Below are positions 7,174-15,863 of a stretch of DNA of 64,000 nt, one piece after another. The stretch comes from Geothrix sp. 21YS21S-4 (lineage in GTDB: Bacteria > Acidobacteriota > Holophagae > Holophagales > Holophagaceae), in NCBI RefSeq assembly GCF_030845995.1, contig NZ_CP132719.1:3014441-3078440 (forward strand), in the 5' to 3' direction. The translations under genes and the position numbers were made by a program. The notes under the pieces were generated by a model that ran no database searches, was not told where the DNA came from, and was given only the letters and a program-made list of their open reading frames with translations. Each line of letters starts with the position of its first letter. Position 1 is the stretch's first letter.

Positions 7174-8523
7174 TCAGCCCTTATCGCGCCCGAACATTCC
7201 CCGCAGCTTTCCCATGAGCCCTCCCGGGGCTTCCCGCGGGTCGGGGAGTAGTTCGGCGCTGTCCCAATCCGCGGGCACGGCCACGGAAGGATCCAGCTCC
7301 AACGCGCGGCGGAAGCAGCCCTGGGCGTTGGCCTGGAAGCCCTTGCGGCGGTACAGTTCGCCCATGAGGGCCCAGGGCTCCGCGGCCCGCGATCGGATGC
7401 GCGACGCGATCTGGAGCGCCTCCACCGCGCGGGTGGACCAGGCGGGATTCCCCATCCGCAGCTTGCCCAGCAGCAACCACGCGTCGTAGGCCAAGGGCGA
7501 GTCGCCGTCGAGCTTGATCGACTGCTCCAGCGCGCGGATCGCTTCGCTGGTGCGGGCCTGCATCATGTAGGACTTGGCCTTCACCATCAGCCGCCGGGCA
7601 CGCTCCGTCGCCGACAGGGTTTCTTCCTCCGGAGAAGGCGGGGCCTCGACGGGCGGGGGCGGCATGTCCGCGGCGGCGGGCTCCACCCGGGGAAGGAGAG
7701 GCGGCGGCAAGGGCATCGGCGCAGGCGGAGGGTTCGGCGCGGGCGCCTCCATCACCGGCGGAGGAGGTTCGGGTTCCACCGCGGGCTCCTCTTCGCGGAA
7801 AAGGCGGGGCAGCTCCCCCTGGACCAGCGTGAGGCCGCCCATGGCCCACAGCATGGCGACCAGCCGCGAGGCCTCTTCCTGGGGCAGCCCCGACAGGCTG
7901 CCGATCATCTCGTAGCCCAGGACCTCGGTCCCGAGCAGGGACAGGGCGTACGCCAGGGTGGGCGTGAGGGGGAAATCACTCAGCGAATCCAGGAGGTCGC
8001 GCCGCGCCTCCCACCGCCAGGCCGGCTCGCTGTGGAACATCTCCACCAGTTCGCGGTCCAGCTGGGCGCTCTGGAACGCGTCCCACACCAGCCTCCGATG
8101 GTTCACGCGGAACGGCAGGTCCCCCCTCAGGTTGTCGTCCAGCGGACCGGGCGTCCACGTGGCCTTCAGGATGGGGTGCTCCATGGCGTGGACCAAGATG
8201 GAACCCAGCAGTTCGTTGAGCCGCGCGTCCCGGTCGGCCACGCTGAGCAGCCCGCTCTGGACGATGCGTTCGCCCATGGGGGCGCTCTCCCCGTCGGCCA
8301 GCAGGCCGTTGAGGGCGGCCATGTCCAGGACGCCGCGGCGGACGAGGAAGTTGCCGAACTGCTCGCCCCCCGCGTCGCTGCGGAGGTAGACGAGCTCGCC
8401 GCCAGACCAGGACAACCGGCGGGTTCCGTCGTTCTGTTCGAGCACCAGTTCCCCGTCGGTCCTCTGCTGGCGCAGCGAACCCATCAGGGCGGGCAGGAAA
8501 TGGCGGAGGCGGACTTCAGGCAC
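7174..8523 (-). CDS. DUF4388 (PATAN-like) and TPR protein
   Basis: 449 residues from GTG 8523, chosen because CGGAG is five bases upstream and the DUF4388-like region begins just after it. N-terminal ~110 residues: GSLRQQRTDGELVLEQN, LSWSGGELVYLRSD, FGNFLVRRGVLDMAALNGLL, typical of DUF4388/PATAN domains that appear in two-component and gliding or polarity systems. A Pro/Glu-rich linker follows (about residues 235-300), then TPR repeats (EAIRALEQSIKLDGDS, AEPWALMGELYRRKGFQ). Cytoplasmic. It is divergent from the Ser/Thr kinase at 8683 and converges on the gene ending at 7172 with one base between them. The precise function is unknown; a protein-interaction scaffold in a kinase pathway is a reasonable inference. 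Confidence 0.7.
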   Translation of the reverse strand: MPEVRLRHFLPALMGSLRQQRTDGELVLEQNDGTRRLSWSGGELVYLRSDAGGEQFGNFLVRRGVLDMAALNGLLADGESAPMGERIVQSGLLSVADRDARLNELLGSILVHAMEHPILKATWTPGPLDDNLRGDLPFRVNHRRLVWDAFQSAQLDRELVEMFHSEPAWRWEARRDLLDSLSDFPLTPTLAYALSLLGTEVLGYEMIGSLSGLPQEEASRLVAMLWAMGGLTLVQGELPRLFREEEPAVEPEPPPPVMEAPAPNPPPAPMPLPPPLLPRVEPAAADMPPPPVEAPPSPEEETLSATERARRLMVKAKSYMMQARTSEAIRALEQSIKLDGDSPLAYDAWLLLGKLRMGNPAWSTRAVEALQIASRIRSRAAEPWALMGELYRRKGFQANAQGCFRRALELDPSVAVPADWDSAELLPDPREAPGGLMGKLRGMFGRDKG

Positions 8524-8619
8524 CGGGACTCCGTGGGGATTGGGATGCTCCAGTTTGCACGTTTCGAGCCAGGACGCCAGCCGGAACGCTCGCCGCCGTG
8601 CCGCATTTATCCAATCACC

Positions 8620-8648
8620 TTGGCCCGCTCCCCGACTGGACCTATCCT
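8620..8648 (+). promoter_or_regulatory. Candidate housekeeping promoter of the kinase gene
   Basis: TTGGCC (8620-8625), a 17-base spacer, then TATCCT (8643-8648), 34 bases before the kinase ATG. This matches sigma-70 spacing with a 3/6 and 4/6 match. Similar TATCCT or TACACT hexamers occur shortly upstream of several other starts in the window (for example 10959, 34723, 36217, 47342) but without a clear -35 element there. Confidence 0.45.
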
Positions 8649-8682
8649 GTCCCTCCATCCGCCCCGTCCACGGAACTCCTCC

Positions 8683-10239
8683 ATGTTCGAGAAGCTCGGA
8701 AAATTCGAGATCCAGCGCGTGCTGGGAAACGGCGCCATGGGCGAGGTCTACCTCGGCGTGGATCCCTCCATCGGCCGCGAGGTGGCGATCAAGACCATCC
8801 TTCCCTCCGCCGCCCAGGGCGCCGAGGCCAAGGAGCGCTTCTCCCGGGAGGCCCGCGCCGCCGGCGTCCTGAACCATCCAAACCTCGTGACCATCTACGA
8901 GTTCGGCGAGGACCAGGGCGTGCTCTACATCGCCATGGAGTTCGTGAAGGGCCACGACCTCGACGAGCTCCTCCATCAGCAGGCCCTGGGCCGGGGGGAG
9001 GCTCTGGAAGTCCTGGCGCAGGTCTGCGACGGCCTCGCCTTCGCCCACCGCCAGCAGATCGTCCACCGCGACATCAAGCCCGCCAACGTCCGCGTCCAGC
9101 GGGACGGCCGCCGGCTGCACGCCAAGGTCATGGATTTCGGCGTGGCCAAGATCAGCAACTCGGACATGACCGCCACGGGCATGGTGATGGGCACCGTGAG
9201 CTACATGGCGCCGGAGTACATCCGCACCGGCAAGCCGGATCCGCGCAGCGACCTGTTCGCCGTGGGCGTGATGCTCTACGAGTGCCTCAGCGGCCGGAAG
9301 CCCTTCGCGGGCGACACCACGCCCACCGTCCTCTACAAGATCGTCAACGAGCCGCCCGATCCCATCGACACCGAGCTGCTCCAGGGCATCAGCCCCGCCA
9401 TCCGGTCGGTCCTGGACCGCGCCCTGGCCAAGGATCCCGACGAGCGCTTCCAGACGGCGGAAGACCTCGCCAAGGCGCTCCGGGCCGCGCGGGATCCTTC
9501 TTGGGCGGGCCAGGTGGAGGACGCCACGGCCCTGATCCGCGCGTCCGCGCCCACGGCCCCCACCGCGCCCGGCGCCCTGCCGCCGCTGGCGTCTTCGCCC
9601 CGACCCCCCGCGCCAGCGCCCCGCCGTACGAGCCTGTGGCTGGGCAGCGCCGCCCTCGCGATGGTGGCGCTGGGCGGAAGCTGGTGGGCCTGGGGACGAA
9701 AGACAACCCCTTCCGCGCCCGCACCAGCGCCCTTGCCCCAGGCATCGCCTGCGTCCGAACCGCCCGTCCCCGCGGCCGCCGCCCTTCCGGTGCCGTCGCC
9801 CCGCACGGACCCCCCCAAAGCCGAATCCCCGGCGCCGGCGCCCAAGAAATCCGCGCCCGTCCGCGCCGAGGAGCCGCGGACCATCGACCAGCCCAAGCGC
9901 TACGAGGACGAACAGCTGGACAAGCTCCAGGTCCACGAGCGGCTGAACCTGGCGAACGTGTCGCTCAGCGAGGCCATCCAACTGGCGGACAGCCAACCCG
10001 AGCGGGCCATTCAGGGATTCCGCCAGGCGCTCCGCGCCGATCCGGGCAACGTGAATGCCCGGGCCTGGCTCGCCGTGGTCCTCTACGACCAGGGGCGGAC
10101 GGCCGAGTTCACGCAGGAGCTGCGGGAGGCGCGGCGGCTGGGGGTGCTCGGCTCCATGGCCGCCCGCAACCTCCGGTTCCGGTCCGTCCTCACCCAGGCG
10201 CGCTTCAACCGGAAGCTCCCTTCCGATCTGGCGGAGTGA
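8683..10239 (+). CDS. Transmembrane Ser/Thr protein kinase with C-terminal TPR-like region
   Basis: 518 residues. Hanks-type kinase domain at about 7-270: glycine loop LGNGAMGEVYLG, VAIKTI lysine, catalytic loop IVHRDIKPANVRV, DFG in VMDFGVAK, and the activation-segment end SYMAPEYI, so all key residues are present. A Pro/Ala-rich juxtamembrane region leads to one membrane segment (about 313-337, SLWLGSAALAMVALGGSWW), another Pro/Ala-rich linker, then a TPR-like C-terminus (about 410-518). The C-terminal part would be outside the cytoplasmic membrane if the kinase is inside. ATG 8683 is at the first residue of the domain; the ribosome binding site is weak. Divergent from a DUF4388/TPR protein, 3 bases before rnc. 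Also note FHA/TPR genes at 36-38 kb, possible phospho-readers in the same organism. Confidence 0.92.
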   Translation: MFEKLGKFEIQRVLGNGAMGEVYLGVDPSIGREVAIKTILPSAAQGAEAKERFSREARAAGVLNHPNLVTIYEFGEDQGVLYIAMEFVKGHDLDELLHQQALGRGEALEVLAQVCDGLAFAHRQQIVHRDIKPANVRVQRDGRRLHAKVMDFGVAKISNSDMTATGMVMGTVSYMAPEYIRTGKPDPRSDLFAVGVMLYECLSGRKPFAGDTTPTVLYKIVNEPPDPIDTELLQGISPAIRSVLDRALAKDPDERFQTAEDLAKALRAARDPSWAGQVEDATALIRASAPTAPTAPGALPPLASSPRPPAPAPRRTSLWLGSAALAMVALGGSWWAWGRKTTPSAPAPAPLPQASPASEPPVPAAAALPVPSPRTDPPKAESPAPAPKKSAPVRAEEPRTIDQPKRYEDEQLDKLQVHERLNLANVSLSEAIQLADSQPERAIQGFRQALRADPGNVNARAWLAVVLYDQGRTAEFTQELREARRLGVLGSMAARNLRFRSVLTQARFNRKLPSDLAE

Positions 10240-10241
10240 CC

Positions 10242-10943
10242 ATGGCGCGGCGCGACGACGATCTGGGCCGGTTGGAGGCCCGGCTGGGGCACCGGTTTTC
10301 GGACCGGACCCTTCTCCAGGAGGCCCTGACGCACGTCTCGGCGTCCACCGGGCGGGACAACCAGCGGCTGGAGTTCCTGGGGGACTCCCTCCTCAACTTC
10401 GCCGTGGCCTTCCTCCTCCACCGGGAGCGCCCCGATTGGCAGGAAGGGCCCATGAGCAAGTTCCGCGGCGTGCTGGTGCGCACGGACTCCCTGCACGAAT
10501 GGGCCCTGGACCTCGGCCTGGACCGCGCCCTCACCGCCGCCCACCCCCGGAAGGCCCCCCCCATGGGGCCCAAGCCCCTGGCGGATGCCCTGGAAGCCCT
10601 GCTCGCGGCGATCTTTCTGGATGCCCAGGCCTCGGGCCGCGACGGGACGGCGGCGGTGCTCGCCTCCGTCGAGGCCCGCTTCCTGGCGCCGATCCGGGCC
10701 GCCCAGCCCGATGCCTGGGCCCGGCTGGACCCCAAGACCACCCTCCAGGAGGCCGCCGCCCGCCTGGGCCGCCCGGCCCCGGCCTACACCCTGGTGGCCC
10801 AGTCGGGCCCGGCCCACGCCCCCCGCTTCACGGTGCGGGCGGCGGTGGGGGACCTCCACGCGGAGGCCACCGGCCCGTCCCGCAAGCGGGCCGAAAGCGA
10901 CGCCGCCCGCCAGCTCCTGGATCTCATGCCGGAATCCACATAG
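10242..10943 (+). CDS. rnc: Ribonuclease III
   Basis: 233 residues, normal length. RNase III signature NQRLEFLGDSLLNFAVAF (the usual ERLEFLGDS box) at about 42-60 supplies the metal-binding Glu and Asp; the second acidic pair is in LADALEALLAAIFLDA. The C-terminal ~70 residues (DPKTTLQEAAARLGRP, then GPSRKRAESDAARQLL) form a double-stranded RNA-binding domain. Cleaves double-stranded RNA in rRNA processing and mRNA turnover. The ATG is 3 bases after the kinase stop, so probably cotranscribed with it. Confidence 0.95.
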   Translation: MARRDDDLGRLEARLGHRFSDRTLLQEALTHVSASTGRDNQRLEFLGDSLLNFAVAFLLHRERPDWQEGPMSKFRGVLVRTDSLHEWALDLGLDRALTAAHPRKAPPMGPKPLADALEALLAAIFLDAQASGRDGTAAVLASVEARFLAPIRAAQPDAWARLDPKTTLQEAAARLGRPAPAYTLVAQSGPAHAPRFTVRAAVGDLHAEATGPSRKRAESDAARQLLDLMPEST

Positions 10944-10992
10944 GCCCGACCCTTGCGTTACACTCCATCTGCCGGTCTACCGGGGTGTCCGC

Positions 10993-11709
10993 TTGAAGAT
11001 CTACCCGACTTTGAACCTTCAGCACGGCCGCGTCATTCCCACTACGGGGGACGGAGGTCCTTCCGTCCAGGCTCCCCTCGACTTGGCGATCCGCCTGCTG
11101 GATGAGGGCGCCACCCGCATGGCGCTGGTGGACGTGGACGCCGCCATGGGCAAGGGGAACAACCGCGAGCTGATCGCCCAGATCCTCCAGCGCTGCCAGG
11201 CCCGGGACCGGAAGGTCTGCATCCAGGTCGCCGGCGGCATCCGCAGTTCCGACCAGGCCCAGTTCTTCATCGACCAGGGCGCCGCGTGGCTGGTGGCCGG
11301 GACCATCCTCCACAAGTCCCCCATGGTCGCCGAGCAGCTCATGGCGCGGTTCCAGCCCTTCCTCACCGCGGCCATCGACGCCCGCAGCGGCACCGTCCAT
11401 CGCTCGGGCTGGGTGGACACCTCCACCCTCAGCGCCCGGGACCTGGCCCTGAGGGCCAAGGGCTACGGCTTCAAGCGCCTCCTGTTCGTGGACATTCCGG
11501 AGGAGCCCGGAACCGCCCCGGATTTCGAGACCGCCCAGGAACTGGCCGCGACCACGGCGCTGCCGGTGGTCATGGGCGGGAGCCTCACCTCCCCCCACCA
11601 TCTGGCGGCCTGCCACGCCCATCCCGGACTGAAGGGCGCCCTGGTGGACGCCCTGCTCTTCCAGGAGGATCAGGGGCTGTTGGCCCTCCTTCACGCCGCC
11701 TGCGCCTGA
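10993..11709 (+). CDS. HisA-like TIM-barrel protein, first catalytic Asp replaced by Asn
   Basis: 238 residues from TTG 10993, preceded by CGGGGTG. The fold matches HisA (ProFAR isomerase): KIYPTLNLQHGRVIP at the N-terminus, VAGGIRSSDQAQ phosphate loop at ~79-90, AAIDARSGTV with the second catalytic Asp (D129), GWVDTSTL, LLFVDIPEEPGT, and PVVMGGSLTSPHHL as second phosphate loop. HisA needs an Asp in PAIDL near residue 8; here the equivalent residue is Asn8 (PTLNL). It is not in a his operon but between rnc and a HEAT-like gene. It may be a divergent HisA with weak activity, or a paralogue with another phosphoribosyl substrate or none. Family call is good; activity is uncertain. Confidence 0.75.
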   Translation: MKIYPTLNLQHGRVIPTTGDGGPSVQAPLDLAIRLLDEGATRMALVDVDAAMGKGNNRELIAQILQRCQARDRKVCIQVAGGIRSSDQAQFFIDQGAAWLVAGTILHKSPMVAEQLMARFQPFLTAAIDARSGTVHRSGWVDTSTLSARDLALRAKGYGFKRLLFVDIPEEPGTAPDFETAQELAATTALPVVMGGSLTSPHHLAACHAHPGLKGALVDALLFQEDQGLLALLHAACA

Positions 11710-11720
11710 GCGGGGGGCCC

Positions 11721-13508
11721 GTGTCGGAAGCGGACGGCGCGTTTCTGGCCTCCCTCGCGGAGCCCGAGCGCATCCACTTCCGCCACCTGGCCCTGGTGCG
11801 CCCGCACCTGCCCACCGAAAGCCAGATCCGGATGCTGGAGGGCCTCGCCCGCTCCCTGGCCTCGCCCCGCCTGCTGACCCTGATGGCGCGGACCCCCCAC
11901 TGGCTGGCCCATTGGCCCATCCTGCTCGGCCTGGCGGAAAACGAGGCGACGCCGGAATCCATCCGCCGCGACCTGGAACTGGTGGTCTCCCTCTTCGACC
12001 AGATGCGGGAGCTGGACCACGCGGGTCCCGCCGAACGGAACGAGCGGGCGGAAGGCGTGAAGGCCCTCTATTCCCAGCTGGACCCGGCCCTCAAGCCCGT
12101 CGCCAAGCTCCTCGCCAAGCAGTTGGCCCGGACCGTCTCGGCCACCGGCACCACCCAGGAGCTGCCCCCCCTCCCCTCCGTGGACGCCGACTGGGAGACG
12201 CTCACCACCCCGCCCCCGCCGCTGCCTTCCCCGCTGGCCGCTCTAATTCCCGCGCCCCGGGAAGATCGCCTGGAACGGGCCCGCTCCGCCGCCCAGCCCG
12301 ACGAACTCCTGGCCTTCCTGGGAGATGCCGACTCGGACCTGAGGAGGGCGGCCCTCCAGAATCCGCTGGTCTCCGAGGATCTCGTGTGCCGCGCCCTGGC
12401 CGCCAGCGGCGACCCGGCCCTCTGCGAGGAGGTCTACGCGGAGGCCCGGTGGTACTTCCGGGAGCCCGTCCGCGAGTGCCTCCAGGAAGCGCCGGTCTGC
12501 CCCCCGGGCCTGTCCCGCCGCCTGGCCCTGTCCCGCCACCTCGTGGCCGCCCTCGAACGGAGCCCGGCGAACCGCGCGGGCCTGCGGAGGATCGCCAGCC
12601 TCTTCACGCAGTTGGAGGAGGAGGAATACCAGTTCGTCACCTACTGGGCCAAGCGGCAGGCGCCCCATCTCCTGCGGGTGGTGAAGTACTTCTGGGACCG
12701 CCTCCAGCGGCGGCCGGCGGGCCTCGGCTCGACCCAGCCCGAGCGCGGGGAGGACGGCCGGTGGGCGACCCTGGAGGAGCGGATCTTCCTCGCCACCCAG
12801 GCCACCCAGGAGGAGCAGCTCAGCCAAGTGCTGCGGGATCCCGATCCCCAGGTGTTCCGCCTGGCGCTGGAGAATCCCGCCCTCACCCCGCGGCTGCTGG
12901 CGACGGCCCTGCCGGCCCTCGACCGCGAGCGGGCGGAACGGCTGGCCGCCCACGCCGCCTGGTCCGCCGATCCGATCGTGGCGGGCGCCCTGATCCACCA
13001 CCCCGAGCTTTCCGAACCCACCCTTCTCCGGCTGATGGCGCGCCTCCCGGGGCTGAAGCCCCTTCTCGGGATCCTCGGCGACGCGCGGATCCTCCACCTG
13101 GAGGTCAAGCGGCGGGCCCAGGAATCCCTGCGCGGCCTCTACCTGGCTCTGGGCCCCGCCGAACGGGTGGCCGCGCTCCGCGCCTTCGGCGGCGACCTGC
13201 TGCGTCACATTCCCCAGGAGGTGCTCCAGGACGAAGAGGGGCTCCAGCGGCTGGTGTCCGACCGCCAGCTCGATCCGGGCCTCCTGCTCCGCCTGGCCCG
13301 CAACAAGCTGACGCCCCGGACGGTCCTGGGGCAGATCGCCGGGCACCCCGTGCTCATGGCCCACGCGGCGATCATGTCGGAGCTGCTGCTCAACCCCAAG
13401 ACCCCGCGGGAGGCCTCCATCCGGATCTGGGGCCTGCTGTCCGAGGCGGAGCAGCACCAGCTCCTCCGCAGCCCCCACCTGCCCGCCGCCCTGCGGTCCC
13501 TCATCTGA
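11721..13508 (+). CDS. Large helical (HEAT-like repeat) protein of unknown function
   Basis: 595 residues from GTG 11721 with a GCGGGGGG purine run ahead. The sequence is almost wholly helical with repeated motifs such as LLTLMARTPHWLAHW, DSDLRRAALQNPLVSEDLV, DPQVFRLALENPALTPRLL and PIVAGALIHHPELSEPTLL; these share an R/A-L-xNP-x(3)-L pattern typical of HEAT or leucine-rich-variant repeats. A Pro-rich break lies at about 155-180. No signal peptide or membrane segment. It follows the HisA-like gene by 11 bases. I do not recognise a characterised homologue; a scaffold role is a guess from repeat type. Confidence 0.65.
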   Translation: MSEADGAFLASLAEPERIHFRHLALVRPHLPTESQIRMLEGLARSLASPRLLTLMARTPHWLAHWPILLGLAENEATPESIRRDLELVVSLFDQMRELDHAGPAERNERAEGVKALYSQLDPALKPVAKLLAKQLARTVSATGTTQELPPLPSVDADWETLTTPPPPLPSPLAALIPAPREDRLERARSAAQPDELLAFLGDADSDLRRAALQNPLVSEDLVCRALAASGDPALCEEVYAEARWYFREPVRECLQEAPVCPPGLSRRLALSRHLVAALERSPANRAGLRRIASLFTQLEEEEYQFVTYWAKRQAPHLLRVVKYFWDRLQRRPAGLGSTQPERGEDGRWATLEERIFLATQATQEEQLSQVLRDPDPQVFRLALENPALTPRLLATALPALDRERAERLAAHAAWSADPIVAGALIHHPELSEPTLLRLMARLPGLKPLLGILGDARILHLEVKRRAQESLRGLYLALGPAERVAALRAFGGDLLRHIPQEVLQDEEGLQRLVSDRQLDPGLLLRLARNKLTPRTVLGQIAGHPVLMAHAAIMSELLLNPKTPREASIRIWGLLSEAEQHQLLRSPHLPAALRSLI

Positions 13509-13573
13509 ACCCAGGATGAACATCCGGGGGTAAACGCCCACCCCGCGGTCCCGTAGTCCTTTCAGGAGCCTTC

Positions 13574-14584
13574 ATGCGTCGCCCCGCCGCCCCAGTGATT
13601 CCCGCCGCGGTGGCCGTGCTTTGCCTGACGTTCGCGGCCTCGTGCCGTCCGCGGCCCAAGGTGCCGGGGTGGGTCCAGTCGGCGCCGGCGGAGAGCCTCG
13701 CGGCCTTTTCGGGCGAAGCCGGCTGGATGCTGGGCCACAAGGCCTTCCAGTCCTTCGTGTCCCGGGATCCCATCATGGAGCGGGCCCTGGACCTGTTCCT
13801 CCAGAAGGCCCGGATCAATCCGCGCCGGGAGACGGGTCGGGTGACCTTCCATGTCATGGGGGTGCCGCAGCAGGGCGAGGGCGACATCCAGAAGGGGCTG
13901 GAGCACGTGCTCATCCAGCTCAACCAGTTCCAGGATCCCGCCGCCCTCATGTCGGCCCTGGCCGAATCCTTCCCCCAGGAGGGCACGCTGCGCCTCCAGG
14001 GCCGCGACTGGCCCCTCTACGTGATCCTCGACCTGGAAGTCCAGGGGACCAAGGCCCACATCCGCGCCGCCAGCGATGAGCAGGGCCAGATCTGGATCGG
14101 CTCGCTGGAGGCGCTCAACCGGATGGCCACCCGCGGCAGCCTGGGTGCCGAGCCCGACGCCGCCCTCGCCGCCGAGTGGATCGGCGCCAAGGCTCCCTTC
14201 CAGGGCTACCTCCAGCCCGACGTCCTGTTGGGGGGGCTGCGCCAGAACCTGAAGGGCAACAACTTCATCAAGGACCTGCCCCAGGGCGTCCAGGCGCTTT
14301 TCTGGAGCATCACCCCGGGGTCCGAGAAGGATCCGGCCATCCGGTTCGAACTGGCCCTGGCGGGGACGCCCGAGGGCATCGGGCAGGTCACTCCCTGGAT
14401 CCAGCGGCTGGTGGCGGCGGCGGAGGCGGTCCAGGCCGCTCCGGGCGCGGCGCCCCAGCTCATGCAGGAGAAGCGGCGGGTGGGCCTCCGCTGCAACCTG
14501 ACGCCCGAACAGCTCAAGCTCGTGATGGAGAAGCTGGGCCAGCCGGATTTCTCCTTCACCCTTCCCGGCGGACCCAAGGCGTGA
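13574..14584 (+). CDS. Putative lipoprotein of unknown function
   Basis: 336 residues. Begins MRRPAAPVIPAAVAVLCL and reaches FAASC, a lipobox-like sequence with Cys24, so export and lipid anchoring are likely. The rest is a mixed alpha/beta protein without a motif I recognise; it mentions no catalytic signature. AGGAG lies seven bases before the ATG. Its stop overlaps the GTG start of the ECF sigma factor gene, so it heads the sigma/anti-sigma unit (13574-16669) and may be part of an envelope-sensing system. Function beyond that is not supported. Confidence 0.65.
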   Translation: MRRPAAPVIPAAVAVLCLTFAASCRPRPKVPGWVQSAPAESLAAFSGEAGWMLGHKAFQSFVSRDPIMERALDLFLQKARINPRRETGRVTFHVMGVPQQGEGDIQKGLEHVLIQLNQFQDPAALMSALAESFPQEGTLRLQGRDWPLYVILDLEVQGTKAHIRAASDEQGQIWIGSLEALNRMATRGSLGAEPDAALAAEWIGAKAPFQGYLQPDVLLGGLRQNLKGNNFIKDLPQGVQALFWSITPGSEKDPAIRFELALAGTPEGIGQVTPWIQRLVAAAEAVQAAPGAAPQLMQEKRRVGLRCNLTPEQLKLVMEKLGQPDFSFTLPGGPKA

Positions 14585-15177
14585 ACGCGGCCCTTCCCCT
14601 GCCCGCCGGCGCAGGTGCCGGTTTCGCCGCCCCGGCGGCGGAGTCGCCCGAGTACTGGATGTCCCAGCTCAAGGCGGGACGGGAGGAGGCCCTGGCCCAC
14701 CTGATGGCCCGCTTCGAGCGGCCCCTGTGCGCCTTCCTCCACCGCCGGCTCCAGGGCGAGGCGGGGGTCGTCCAGGAGCTGGCCCAGGAGGTCTTCCTCA
14801 AGTGCCTCCAGCACTGCCAGCGGTTCGAGGAGGGCCGGCCCGTGGCGGCCTGGCTTTTTACACTCGCGGCTAATGCGGCGACCGACCACCTCCGTAGACG
14901 GGGGCGAGAGGTATCCCCTCCCGAGACCTTTGACGCACCGGATCCCCATGTTTCTTCCCCCTGGGAATCCGTGGACCAAAGCCGGCGCATCCAGACCCTT
15001 CGAGGGGCCCTGGAAGGGCTGACCCCCCGCCAGCGGGCCATGGTCCTCGCCTACTACGTCCACGAGCACCCCGTGAAACGGATCGCCCAGGACCTCGGCT
15101 GCGCTGAAGGAACCGTCAAGGCCACCCTCTTTCAAAGCCTCCAGAAGCTCCGCAAGACCCTCGGACCCCAGCCATGA
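14581..15177 (+). CDS. ECF-type RNA polymerase sigma factor
   Basis: 198 residues from GTG 14581, which overlaps the previous stop (GTGA); an alternative ATG at 14659 would remove an Ala-rich extension of 26 residues. Sigma region 2 at about 30-100: LMARFERPLCAFLHRRLQ, QELAQEVFLKCLQH, VAAWLFTLAANAATDHLRRR. Region 4 at about 140-195: LEGLTPRQRAMVLAYYV, KRIAQDLGCAEGTVKATL. These are ECF (sigma-70 family group 4) hallmarks. The next gene, overlapping by ATGA, encodes a single-pass membrane protein that is a plausible anti-sigma factor. Base composition around 14850-14960 is slightly lower in GC than its surroundings. Confidence 0.88.
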   Translation: MNAALPLPAGAGAGFAAPAAESPEYWMSQLKAGREEALAHLMARFERPLCAFLHRRLQGEAGVVQELAQEVFLKCLQHCQRFEEGRPVAAWLFTLAANAATDHLRRRGREVSPPETFDAPDPHVSSPWESVDQSRRIQTLRGALEGLTPRQRAMVLAYYVHEHPVKRIAQDLGCAEGTVKATLFQSLQKLRKTLGPQP

Positions 15178-15863
15178 CCTCCCCCGACCTCCAGCCCTCC
15201 GATCCCCGTCTCCAGGACGAGGCCCGGGCGTTCGACTTCCTCGAACAGCCCGAGTCCTGGCCGGAGGATCCGGCCGTCCAGGCCGAGCTGGCCGCCCTGC
15301 TGGAGCTCCACCTGGCCCTGGGCGCCCACGGTCCCGCCCTGGCGGCGGAACTGGCCCCTACCCCCCGCGCCCGCTGGACCAGCTCCTGGTCCCTGGCCGC
15401 CGCCGCGGTCCTCCTGGTGGCCCTGGTTCCCGCGGGCATCACCTGGCAGCGCACGCGCAGCCTCCAGGCGCAGGCCCGCGATACCGCCCGCCTCGAGCTG
15501 GTGGCGCAGAAACGCAGCCAGACGCGGGCCTGGGGAGCCTTCTTCCAGCAGAGCAGCACCCTGCTGCAGGACTTCGAACAGAACCCCACCCTCTGCCGGA
15601 AGGGCGAAGAGGACCGCCGCCAGGAGCGCGAGATGGCCGTCACCCTCCTGGAGGCCAGCCACCAACTCGCCGCCCAGGGCGCTCCCATCAAGGAGGCCGA
15701 GGCCATCCGGGCGTCCCTCCACACGTGGCTTTCCGAAGTGGCCCTGGAGGACAGCTGCCTGCCCGTCGAGCGCGCCCGCGAACTGCGCCAGTGGGCCGCC
15801 GCCAACAACCTGGAGACCCAGGCCGAGCGCATGGGCCGCCGGCTGAAGGGGGCGGACGCATGA
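15174..15863 (+). CDS. Probable membrane anti-sigma factor
   Basis: 229 residues. N-terminal ~65 residues are acidic and helical (DEARAFDFLEQPESWPEDP), followed by one membrane segment (SWSLAAAAVLLVALVPAG, about 70-90) and an extracytoplasmic helical region with a likely coiled coil (RSLQAQARDTARLELVAQK). No zinc-binding HxxxCxxC motif is present, so it is not a ZAS-type anti-sigma. The call rests on topology and ATGA overlap with the ECF sigma gene. It also overlaps the next gene by ATGA. Alternative: a membrane protein merely coexpressed with the sigma factor. Confidence 0.55.
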   Translation: MTSPDLQPSDPRLQDEARAFDFLEQPESWPEDPAVQAELAALLELHLALGAHGPALAAELAPTPRARWTSSWSLAAAAVLLVALVPAGITWQRTRSLQAQARDTARLELVAQKRSQTRAWGAFFQQSSTLLQDFEQNPTLCRKGEEDRRQEREMAVTLLEASHQLAAQGAPIKEAEAIRASLHTWLSEVALEDSCLPVERARELRQWAAANNLETQAERMGRRLKGADA

